A stretch of DNA of 13,983 nucleotides from positions 1 to 13,983 of the forward strand of contig CAYUWH010000037.1 of NCBI GenBank assembly GCA_964448615.1. The letters run 5' to 3'. This document shows, one piece after another, positions 6,908-13,765 of this stretch (positions within the stretch are counted from its first letter, which is position 1; each line of letters opens with the position of its first letter). The DNA is from CAYUWH01 sp964448615 (GTDB lineage Bacteria; Patescibacteriota; Gracilibacteria; Peribacterales; Peribacteraceae). The translations under genes and the position numbers were made by a program. Under the pieces are notes generated by a model. It was not told the origin of the DNA and searched no databases. It worked only from the letters and a program-made list of their open reading frames with translations.

Positions 6908-8827
6908 ACGTATTAATCCATGCTTCGTAAACGTCTCCAGTAAAAACTTCGCATCCTCATCAGTCGGATCAATTTCATTCGCCTTCTTCACCGCATTGAT
7001 CGCTTCCTCCTTCTTGCCGAGCTTCAGATAGAGCGGAGCCAGGTGCACGTAGGCATCGACAGATTTTTTGTCGAGCCGGATCGTCGTCTCGAATGCTGCG
7101 ATTGCTTCTTCGGTCTTGCCAAGATCTTCCGCGATCACCCCGAGATTGAAATGCGCGTCGGGGAAATAGGGATCGATCGAGACGGACTTGCGGTACGTCT
7201 CTTCAGCCTTTGCGTAGTCCTTTTGCTCCAAATACAGCGCCGCGAGATTGTTGTAGACGCCGACATACGTGGGGTCGATCGCGAGGGTTTTGTTGTACGC
7301 TTCGAGCGCCGCCTTCATGTTGCCGTCTTTTGCGTAGAGGATGCCAAGGCCGAAGTGCGGCTCGGGATCTTTGGGATCGATTTGCTCCGCTTTGCGATAG
7401 GCCGCATAGGCCTCGGCACGTCTGCCCATTTTTTCGTAAATCGTCGCCATGCCGCTGTAGGCGCGGGTGTGTTCTTTAAGCTTGATCACTTCGCGCAGTT
7501 GCGCGAGAGCTTCATCAAGACGACCCGCTTCGCGATAGATCACGCTGAGATTCAGCCGTGCGGCGATCGCTTCGGGATACAGGCGCAGTGTTTGCGTGAA
7601 TAGTGCTTCGCTGTTCTCCCAGGTCTTGGCTTGCGCAAACGTCAGCCAACCGAAGAGCGCGATGACGCAGGACAATACCCCCGCCCACATCTGCCGCCAT
7701 TGCAGCGAGCGCTTGCTGTGTCCTTCATCCGTTCGCGATGCAATGAATGAAGCGAGAAGAAATAAGATGCCGATCGAGGGAATGTAGGCGTAGCGATCGG
7801 AGGCGAAATAGAAATCACCGCCCTTCGAGAAGTTGATGAAGCTGGGAACGAGCGTGATCAAGAAAAACAGAAAGCCAAAAAACACCGTTCGTCCAAAGCG
7901 CAGGGAGAAGATCGCGAGTCCGAGAAGTGCGAGGACGAGCAAAACGGGAACGGTGAAATCCGGTGAGAAGGCGGAAACAGCATCCGTGTAGGGATAGATG
8001 ACGGTGAGATCGAACGGGAGAAACAATTTCTCCAGATAAAACACCGTGCTCTTGGCTCCCATTAAGGCTTTTTGGAGAAGTGTCGAGGAAGCATTGATGC
8101 CCTGCTTTCCCATCAGGGCGACGATGCCGAAAATGATGGCCAACCCGAAGTGCGGGAGTTTTTCCGTGAGCCATTTCCAGTTCCAGGCGCGTCGTTGCAA
8201 CACATCGACGAGCAGCAGAATCACGGGCAGCGTCACGATCGAAACTTTCGCGAGCAAACCCACGCCGAATGCGAGCACGCTGAGCCAGTAGGGGAGTGAG
8301 CGATGATCGGAACGATACCGCAGATAACAGAGCAGCGACGCGAGAAAGAACGATGTTGATAGCACGTCTTTGCGGGCAGAGACCCACATCACCGCTTCGG
8401 TATGGAGCGGATGAACGAGGAATAGCAGTCCGCAGAAGATGGCCACCCAACTGCGGCGCAGCAGGAAATAGAGGAGAAGTGCAACGAGAGATGCGTTGAG
8501 CGTATGAAGGAGAAGATTCGTGAAATGGAAAAACGGCGCACTCATGCCTGCAACGGCGTAATCGAGTTGGTAACTGAGGAAGGTTAGGGGAATGTAGAGT
8601 TCCGGGTCGAAGTGCGTGAAGTTATAGACGAGGTTGCTCCAGGTGAAGGCCTTGATGTGCGGATTGAAGAAGACGAGATAGTTGTCATCCCAGAGCACGA
8701 AATTACTGTTCAGAACGGAGAGTCCGAATACGGCGACCGCGACGAGCAAAAATCCCGAGAAGATCGAGATCGGCGTGGAGCGCGACGGAAGAGGCGGGAG
8801 GCGGGAATCCTCGGACATGGCTGCCAT
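6905..8827 (-). CDS. TMTC-like multi-pass membrane protein with C-terminal TPR repeats
   Basis: 640 residues. The first 400 hold about ten hydrophobic segments starting at about 22-40. Conserved features of the GT-C-type TMTC family are visible: W46-D47-D48 just after the first helix (LWDDNYLVFFNP), HPLHTEAVMWVSARKD (139-154) and SDRYAYIPSIG (343-353). Residues 419-635 form six or more tetratricopeptide repeats (examples ALEAYNKTLAIDP, AEETYRKSVSIDP). By family analogy it may transfer a sugar from a lipid carrier to proteins, with the TPR part on one face of the membrane binding partners; this is inference. Start: ATG at 8827 or 8818. A -10-like TATCAT (8831-8826) lies 7 bases before the second, which would fit a leaderless start at MSEDSRLPP. 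The gene is 9 bp downstream of der on the same strand, so co-transcription with der is also possible. Confidence 0.85.
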   Translation of the reverse strand: MAAMSEDSRLPPLPSRSTPISIFSGFLLVAVAVFGLSVLNSNFVLWDDNYLVFFNPHIKAFTWSNLVYNFTHFDPELYIPLTFLSYQLDYAVAGMSAPFFHFTNLLLHTLNASLVALLLYFLLRRSWVAIFCGLLFLVHPLHTEAVMWVSARKDVLSTSFFLASLLCYLRYRSDHRSLPYWLSVLAFGVGLLAKVSIVTLPVILLLVDVLQRRAWNWKWLTEKLPHFGLAIIFGIVALMGKQGINASSTLLQKALMGAKSTVFYLEKLFLPFDLTVIYPYTDAVSAFSPDFTVPVLLVLALLGLAIFSLRFGRTVFFGFLFFLITLVPSFINFSKGGDFYFASDRYAYIPSIGILFLLASFIASRTDEGHSKRSLQWRQMWAGVLSCVIALFGWLTFAQAKTWENSEALFTQTLRLYPEAIAARLNLSVIYREAGRLDEALAQLREVIKLKEHTRAYSGMATIYEKMGRRAEAYAAYRKAEQIDPKDPEPHFGLGILYAKDGNMKAALEAYNKTLAIDPTYVGVYNNLAALYLEQKDYAKAEETYRKSVSIDPYFPDAHFNLGVIAEDLGKTEEAIAAFETTIRLDKKSVDAYVHLAPLYLKLGKKEEAINAVKKANEIDPTDEDAKFLLETFTKHGLIR

Positions 8828-8836
8828 GATACAGGA

Positions 8837-10222
8837 TCATCCTCTCTTGCGCTCCGCGCGTTGTTCGTCTTGTTTTGTGATCATCCGGATGGGTGTTCCC
8901 TCAAACGAGAACGTTTGGCGGAGACTGTTTTCCAGGTATCGCAGTTGCGTGACGTTGACGGCTTTCGCATGACGGACGAAAAACACGAACGTCGGCGGTA
9001 CTTCTTCGCCTTGCGTGATGAATTTGCACTGCGAAAGCGCATGAGAGGGGAGTCGCTGGATGCAGCCTTCGAACCATCTTCGCAGATCGCGGACTGAGAT
9101 ACGGCGTGCACGGTTGCGTGTCACGGTTTCGATCATCGTGAAGATCTTCGGAAGGTTTTCGCGCGTGAGGGCGGAGGTGAAAAGGACGGGGGAAAATTGG
9201 CAGAAACGCAGCACATGCTTGATTTCCAGTTGCTTCTCGGCCTTTTCATCACCGTCGATCATGTCGCACTTATTGACGAGGATGATCATGCCTTTTCCTT
9301 CGGAGATGGCCATCGCGGCGATGCGCTTTTCCTGCTTACTGATCGCAAGCTTGGCATCGAGAACAAGAACGACGATATCGCTATCGACAATCGCTTTGAT
9401 GCTGCGGAGATTGCTGAAGTATTCGATGTCTGCTTCCACGCGCGACTTGCGGCGGAGTCCGGCAGTGTCCACAAATACGTAATCTTTCTCGTTAAATTTC
9501 ACGACAGTATCAGAAGCATCGCGCGTGGTGCCGGGAATTTCCGAGACGATGCGCGGAGAGGTTTTGCGTTGTGCATCCGACATCAGGGCATTCACGAGCG
9601 AGCTCTTGCCAACGTTCGGCGTGCCGATGAAGGCGATGCGAGGAGGCTCCGCTGTTATTGCGCCTTCAGCAGGTTCTTCTTTTTTCTCCTTCGTAAAGTG
9701 CAATTCTTTCAATCGCGTCGTGATGACATCTGTCAATTCTCCGATACCGATATTATGGGTGGCGCTCAGGAATACCGTATCGCCAGCGATATCGAGCGAC
9801 TCGTATTCCGTTTCGCGATTTTTGATCACCGACGGCGAATCACATTTGGTGACAGCGAGTACGACGGGCACGTGGCTCTTGCGCTTCTTGCGGAGAATGG
9901 AGATCACTTCCTGGTCGCTCGCGGTCAGTTCTTCTTTTCCGTTCACCGTGAAAATAATCAGATCTGCCGATGTGACTGCCAAGATTGATTGTTTCTCCAC
10001 GTCGTCTTCCAGATCCTTATCCGTCGATCCCCCCCCGATACCGCCGGTATCAATGAGGAGAAAATCGAGTTCGTCGGTCAGGACTTTGGCCGCAATTTGA
10101 TCGCGCGTGGTGCCAGCCACCTCATTTTCGATCGCCAAACGCTCCCCCACGATCCGGTTAAAGAGCGTAGATTTGCCCGTATTGGGCCGGCCGATGATTG
10201 CCACTGTGGGGAGCTTAGGCAT
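8837..10222 (-). CDS. der: Ribosome biogenesis GTPase Der (EngA)
   Basis: 461 residues with the tandem GTPase layout unique to Der. First G domain: P-loop GRPNTGKST (11-19), DTGG (58-61) and TKCD (125-128). Second: GTPNVGKSS (200-208), DTAG (252-255) and NKCD (317-320). A KH-like C-terminal domain (about 370-450, including PPTFVFFVRHAKAVN) follows. Der acts in maturation of the 50S subunit. The base-recognition motif of the first domain is TKCD rather than NKxD, a tolerated variation in GTPases. ATG start at 10222 without a Shine-Dalgarno sequence; possible -10 hexamers TATTAT and TATGCT lie 14 and 11 bases upstream. It is divergent from leuS and is followed 9 bp later by the TMTC-like gene. 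Highly confident. Confidence 0.97.
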   Translation of the reverse strand: MPKLPTVAIIGRPNTGKSTLFNRIVGERLAIENEVAGTTRDQIAAKVLTDELDFLLIDTGGIGGGSTDKDLEDDVEKQSILAVTSADLIIFTVNGKEELTASDQEVISILRKKRKSHVPVVLAVTKCDSPSVIKNRETEYESLDIAGDTVFLSATHNIGIGELTDVITTRLKELHFTKEKKEEPAEGAITAEPPRIAFIGTPNVGKSSLVNALMSDAQRKTSPRIVSEIPGTTRDASDTVVKFNEKDYVFVDTAGLRRKSRVEADIEYFSNLRSIKAIVDSDIVVLVLDAKLAISKQEKRIAAMAISEGKGMIILVNKCDMIDGDEKAEKQLEIKHVLRFCQFSPVLFTSALTRENLPKIFTMIETVTRNRARRISVRDLRRWFEGCIQRLPSHALSQCKFITQGEEVPPTFVFFVRHAKAVNVTQLRYLENSLRQTFSFEGTPIRMITKQDEQRAERKRG

Positions 10223-10238
10223 AGCTTAATGGAAGCAT

Positions 10239-10318
10239 AATATGGCACTCTTGCCCTGAGCGAGGCCCAGAAGGCCGAGTCGAAGGGTGATGGCGACGGT
10301 AGGGATTTTGGCCATATT
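10239..10318. repeat. REP-like hairpin flanked by an 8-bp inverted repeat
   Basis: The core (10254-10287) folds as CCCT/AGGG, tandem G-A pairs, GC/GTC with a bulged T, tandem G-A pairs again, then GGCC/GGCC closing a five-base loop. AATATGGC (10239-10246) and its exact complement GCCATATT (10311-10318) flank it, 64 bp apart. The core resembles a short palindrome that I believe is widespread in candidate-phyla genomes; this could not be checked here. It lies between divergent der and leuS, and the left flank overlaps the region of der's possible -10. The remaining part of this 229-bp intergenic region (10319-10438) holds nothing else that I can name. Confidence 0.55.
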
Positions 10319-10438
10319 CCGACGGATCATACCATAAAAAAGCGCAAACGTATGCCGAAAATGTGATGTTGAAAGCCTGTCTTCCCTCTTCATCGCCCTT
10401 CCGCTCCCGATCCCCCCTGCATCCTTGCCAATTCCCTG

Positions 10439-10444
10439 TACAAT
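10439..10444 (+). promoter_or_regulatory. -10 element of leuS, apparently leaderless
   Basis: TACAAT at 10439-10444 leaves 7 bases before the ATG at 10452, which would put the transcript start at the start codon. It argues against the in-frame TTG at 10425, which would lie upstream of this -10. No convincing -35 was found at normal spacing. Confidence 0.4.
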
Positions 10445-10451
10445 AATTCCG

Positions 10452-13334
10452 ATGCGCGACTACTCTCCATCCGAAATCGAGGCCAAGTGGCAGAAGAAGT
10501 GGGCCGATGCCGGTTTGCATGAGGTGGATCTCAATAAGGCCAAAGATCCGTACTATTATGCGATCATGTTCCCGTATCCCAGCGGTGCGAATTTGCACGT
10601 GGGACACTGGTTCCAGTACGGCCCCACTGACAGCTTCGCGCGCTTCATGAAGATGCAGGGGAAAGATGTGTTCTTCCCGATGGGTTTCGATGCGTTCGGA
10701 CTCCCCGCGGAGAACTACGCGATCAAGACGGGCGTACATCCTGATGCATCGACCCGCAAAAATGTGGAGACGATGATCGAGCAATTCAAGCGGATGGGAA
10801 CGATGTACGACTGGAGCAAGACGCTCAATAGTTCCACCCCCGAATATTATCGTTGGACGCAATGGTTGTTCCTGCAAATGCATAAGCACGAACTTGCGTA
10901 CAAGAAAGAGGCAAGCGTGAACTGGTGCGAGAAGGATCAGACCGTGCTCGCAAACGAACAGGTGCACGATGGCAAGTGCGAACGCTGCGGAACCGAGGTT
11001 GTCCAAAAATCCCTCACGCAATGGTTCTGGCACATCACGAAGTACGCGCAGCCATTACTTGATGGACTTGAAGAGTTGGACTGGCCGGAAAAGACGAAGC
11101 TGATGCAGAAAAACTGGATCGGGAAAAGCGAAGGTGCTGAGATTAGATTTGAGATTGCCGATGATCGTATTCATGAGATTCATGAGAATACCTTGGCAGA
11201 CGCCCGTGGTAACCCGGCAATTAATTGCCGGGTTACCACGGATGCGAACCATCGGTGTGTACATCTAGTATTTGAACCTAAATATCGCAGAGCTTCTTTC
11301 GAAGAAGCCAAAGATGCTGAAATGATATTGAGAATACTGAGAGATGTCGCCAAGCGTCACGATATTGTGGTGCATGAAGCCGCGGCGATGATGGACCATA
11401 TCCATCTTTTGATAAGCTTTCATCGTGATCGAGATCTGGAAAAAGATATTGTGAAAAAAATAAAGGGGGCTTCGGCTCGTGAATATCTTAAGAAATATAA
11501 AGGTGAAGAATCCCATCTTTGGGGAGAGGGTAATCACCATGAAAATGTGGATTCAGAAGAGCAATTTCAAAATGTCATACAGTACATCCGCAATAATCCC
11601 AAAGAAGCAGGTCTCGATTCAGAGGGAAGAATTCTCTCTCACCTGCCGTTCACCATCGCCGTTTTCACTACGCGTCCCGATACCTTGTTCGGGGCAACGT
11701 ACATGGTGCTTGCGCCGGAACATCCTTTGGTCGAAACCATCACGCCGAAAGATCATTGGGGCACAGTGCATGCATACCGGGAAGAAGTGAAAAAGAAGAC
11801 CGAACTGCAGCGCACGGATTTGAATAAGACGAAGACGGGTGTGCCTACGGGTGCGTTCGCGATCAATCCCGCCACAAAGCAAAAGATTCCCGTGTGGATC
11901 GCGGATTACGTCCTGATGAACTATGGCACAGGCGCGATCATGGCCGTGCCGGGGCACGACGAGCGCGACTGGGAATTTGCGAAGCAGAACAAATTGCCCA
12001 TCAGGGAGGTGGTCGCTGGTGGCGATGTCGAAAAAGAAGTATTTGTTGGTGACGGGACGATGGTGAATTCGGAATTTTTGGATGGGCTCAGTGTTGCCGA
12101 AGCCAAGAAAAAAATGATCGCATGGCTCGAAAATGAAGAATGCGGCAGGGGGGTGATCAACTATCGTCTCCGCGATTGGCTTGTATCGCGCCAGCGCTAC
12201 TGGGGCGCGCCGATTCCGATCGTCTACGATCCGGAAGGAAAGCCACACCCCGTTCCTGAAAAACATTTACCGTGGCTGCTGCCGACCGATGTGGAATTCA
12301 AGCCGACGGGAAAATCGCCGCTGACGGAATCCAAAGAATTCATCGAACGCACCGAGAAAATTTTCGGCAAAGGGTGGACGCCGGAATATGACACGATGGA
12401 TACGTTCGTGTGTTCGAGTTTCTACTATCTGCGATACTTGATGGAGAATGATGAGAAGCACTTCGTGGATCCGACGCGAGAGAAAAAATGGATGCCAGTC
12501 GATCTCTATATCGGTGGTCCGGAGCACGCGTGTATGCATTTAATCTACGCGCGATTCGTGATGAAGGCACTTAAAGATTTTGGCTTCGTATCGCACGAAG
12601 AACCGTTCAAAAAATTAGTTCATCAAGGTCTGATCACGAATCAGGGCGCCAAGATGAGCAAGAGCAAAGGCAATGTCGTGAGTCCTGATGCATTCGTGGA
12701 GCGACATGGATCCGATGTCTTCCGCATGTACCTGATGTTCATGGGTCCGTATACCGAAGGTGGCGACTGGAGCGACACGGGTATCAAGGGTATCGATCGC
12801 TTCGTCGCGCGTGTGTGGAAAGCCTACGATCAGTATCAGGAAGCGAAACCTGAGAAGGGCGCGAAGCCGAACCAGGAACAGATGGTGAAGTTGCATCAGA
12901 CAATCAAAAAGTGTGGGGAGGAATTACAAGCGCTGCGCTTCAACACAGCAATCTCTGCGCTGATGGAATTGCTGAATGTCGTCGAGCAATCCGGAACCAT
13001 GGAGAAGGAAGTGGCAGAAGCGCTTCCACTGTTGCTTGCTCCACTTGCACCACACTTGGCGGACGAACTCTGGGAACGACTTGGCAAGAAAGGATTCATG
13101 CTGGAGCAGTCCTGGCCGAAGTACGATCCTTCACTGTTGAAGTCCGACACGATGACGATCGTGGTCCAGATCAACGGCAAAGTTCGCGGTGATCTGCAAG
13201 TTTCTGCATCTGCTACGAAGGAAGAAGTTCTCGAAGCGGCGAAAAATGTGGAGAATGTCGTGAAGTTCCTCGATGGCGCGTCGATCAAAAAGGAGATTTA
13301 TGTGCCGGGGAAGCTAGTGAGTCTTGTGATCTGA
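10452..13334 (+). CDS. leuS: Leucyl-tRNA synthetase with an in-frame transposase domain in its editing domain
   Basis: 960 residues from ATG 10452; a TTG at 10425 would add nine, but MRDYSPSEIEAKWQKKW is the classic LeuRS start. The enzyme charges tRNA-Leu with leucine. Visible features in order: HVGH of the HIGH motif (49-52), a Cys-containing zinc-ribbon-like segment (WCEKD ... CERCG), NWIGKSEGAEIRFEI entering the CP1 editing domain, the insert (about 237-399), TTRPDT (406-411), the editing motif AVPGHDERD with D503 and D506, NYRLRDWLVSRQRYWGAPIP, KMSKS (734-738) and the C-terminal INGKVRG domain. Without the insert the protein would be about 797 residues, slightly shorter than E. coli LeuRS (860). 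All synthetic and editing motifs seen are intact and there is no stop or frameshift, so the enzyme is expected to work. It ends 3 bp from a convergent small gene. Confidence 0.97.
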   Translation: MRDYSPSEIEAKWQKKWADAGLHEVDLNKAKDPYYYAIMFPYPSGANLHVGHWFQYGPTDSFARFMKMQGKDVFFPMGFDAFGLPAENYAIKTGVHPDASTRKNVETMIEQFKRMGTMYDWSKTLNSSTPEYYRWTQWLFLQMHKHELAYKKEASVNWCEKDQTVLANEQVHDGKCERCGTEVVQKSLTQWFWHITKYAQPLLDGLEELDWPEKTKLMQKNWIGKSEGAEIRFEIADDRIHEIHENTLADARGNPAINCRVTTDANHRCVHLVFEPKYRRASFEEAKDAEMILRILRDVAKRHDIVVHEAAAMMDHIHLLISFHRDRDLEKDIVKKIKGASAREYLKKYKGEESHLWGEGNHHENVDSEEQFQNVIQYIRNNPKEAGLDSEGRILSHLPFTIAVFTTRPDTLFGATYMVLAPEHPLVETITPKDHWGTVHAYREEVKKKTELQRTDLNKTKTGVPTGAFAINPATKQKIPVWIADYVLMNYGTGAIMAVPGHDERDWEFAKQNKLPIREVVAGGDVEKEVFVGDGTMVNSEFLDGLSVAEAKKKMIAWLENEECGRGVINYRLRDWLVSRQRYWGAPIPIVYDPEGKPHPVPEKHLPWLLPTDVEFKPTGKSPLTESKEFIERTEKIFGKGWTPEYDTMDTFVCSSFYYLRYLMENDEKHFVDPTREKKWMPVDLYIGGPEHACMHLIYARFVMKALKDFGFVSHEEPFKKLVHQGLITNQGAKMSKSKGNVVSPDAFVERHGSDVFRMYLMFMGPYTEGGDWSDTGIKGIDRFVARVWKAYDQYQEAKPEKGAKPNQEQMVKLHQTIKKCGEELQALRFNTAISALMELLNVVEQSGTMEKEVAEALPLLLAPLAPHLADELWERLGKKGFMLEQSWPKYDPSLLKSDTMTIVVQINGKVRGDLQVSASATKEEVLEAAKNVENVVKFLDGASIKKEIYVPGKLVSLVI
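11167..11191 (+). repeat. Short direct and inverted repeats before the palindrome
   Basis: ATTCATGAG occurs twice in tandem (11169-11177 and 11178-11186). GTATTC (11167-11172) pairs with GAATAC (11186-11191) and ATGA (11173-11176) pairs with TCAT (11180-11183), giving a small bulged hairpin at the left junction of the insert. Y1 transposases recognise imperfect hairpins near element ends, so this may mark the left boundary; it could also be chance. Confidence 0.4.
11204..11241. repeat. 38-bp perfect palindrome within the leuS coding frame
   Basis: The left arm CCGTGGTAACCCGGCAATT (11204-11222) is followed directly by its exact complement (11223-11241). It is read in frame as RGNPAINCRVTT (residues 252-263), and because its centre falls between codons, the reverse strand encodes the same peptide. 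It sits at the 5' end of the transposase region, as the recognition hairpins of IS200/IS605 and REP elements do. As RNA it would form a very stable stem inside the leuS message. Confidence 0.9.
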
Positions 13335-13337
13335 TGC

Positions 13338-13754
13338 TCAGTTCCACTGCGCAACTTCTCCTTCTTTTCGGAAGCGTGCTTCGGCTTTCCGAATCGCATC
13401 TTTTACTGCCTTCTGACGCAAGAACAATGATTCGATTGCCGTTTTCACTGCGGCATATCCATTAAGTTCCAAGCAGACGTGAGCTCCAAGCGTGACAACC
13501 TCCTCATCCTTCTGTGGACATTGTCCTAGCAATTCACATTCCTGTTCTCGGTCATGCTTTTCGTTGAGTAGTTGCTGTAATTCATCGTTGCCATCATGAA
13601 ATAGTTGTGCGTAACGAGTAAGCACCTCGCGGATTTGTGTTCTAATGAGGCGCAATTCCTGTTCTTCTTTTGCGTAGAGCACCTGAAAGACAATATCGTT
13701 CATGCCAAAAGGTTTGGGGGACTCCATGGGCACAGTGAAGAACATCCAGTACAC
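13338..13754 (-). CDS. Small helical hypothetical protein
   Basis: Up to 138 residues from a GTG at 13754. In-frame ATG codons at 13745, 13727 and 13703 are alternatives. The one at 13703 gives 121 residues starting MNDIVFQVLYAKEEQELRL, where the regular sequence begins, and avoids overlap with the promoter of the divergent gene. The protein is almost all charged alpha-helix (YAKEEQELRLIRTQIREVL, ELQQLLNEKHDREQECELL, VKDAIRKAEARFRKEG), which suggests a coiled coil, with a short middle loop containing C-E-L-L-G-Q-C. No signal peptide, membrane segment or known catalytic motif is visible, and I do not recognise the family. It converges on leuS with a 3-bp gap and is divergent from the methyltransferase gene. 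A real gene is likely from its length, composition and snug fit; its start is uncertain. Confidence 0.65.
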   Translation of the reverse strand: MYWMFFTVPMESPKPFGMNDIVFQVLYAKEEQELRLIRTQIREVLTRYAQLFHDGNDELQQLLNEKHDREQECELLGQCPQKDEEVVTLGAHVCLELNGYAAVKTAIESLFLRQKAVKDAIRKAEARFRKEGEVAQWN

Positions 13755-13755
13755 T
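13750..13755 (+). promoter_or_regulatory. Possible -10 of the methyltransferase gene
   Basis: TACACT at 13750-13755 lies 10 bases before the ATG at 13766, leaving a leader of only a few bases. No -35 is evident and no Shine-Dalgarno sequence precedes the start. Weak by itself; listed because it follows the same layout as the other genes here. Confidence 0.25.
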
Positions 13756-13765
13756 CTGTCTAGTC

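Larger units (their letters stand above)
11160..11648 (+). mobile_element. In-frame REP-associated Y1 (HUH) transposase element inside leuS
   Basis: About 163 codons interrupt LeuRS between GAEIRFEI and TIAVFTTRPDT, where other LeuRS have only a short turn. After a linker and a palindrome-encoded peptide, the insert reads as an IS200/RAYT-type transposase: RCVHLVFEPKYRRASF, then MMDHIHLLISF with the HUH pair H316 and H318, LWGEGNHHENVDSEEQFQNV and YIRNNPKEAGL with the likely nucleophile Y378. The 60-residue H318-Y378 gap matches Y1 enzymes (61 in IS608 TnpA), and Y-x-x-x-N followed by P resembles REP-associated transposases. A hand count gives about 41 % GC for 11281-11640 against 53 to 62 % in 60-base samples of the flanking leuS. 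There is no stop codon, so the domain is translated as part of LeuRS unless an internal start is used (a TTG at 11193 is the nearest). Exact edges are uncertain by tens of bases. Confidence 0.85.

Noticed and set aside
10425..10451. TTG at 10425 as the leuS start
   Set aside because: The nine extra residues (MPIPCTIIP) do not fit the LeuRS N-terminus, and a -10-like TACAAT lies inside them, 7 bases before the ATG at 10452.
10215..11033. 272-codon minus-strand frame across the der-leuS gap
   Set aside because: It runs antisense to the conserved N-terminus of LeuRS and through the REP-like hairpin; no recognisable protein features.
11160..11648. Intein in leuS
   Set aside because: There is no Cys or Ser at a plausible N-terminal junction, no His-Asn followed by Ser/Thr/Cys at the C-terminal junction, and no intein blocks; the insert instead carries HUH and Tyr transposase motifs.
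11160..11648. Group I or group II intron
   Set aside because: The insert is an uninterrupted in-frame coding segment with a Y1 domain; no intron core or reverse transcriptase/homing endonuclease motifs are seen.
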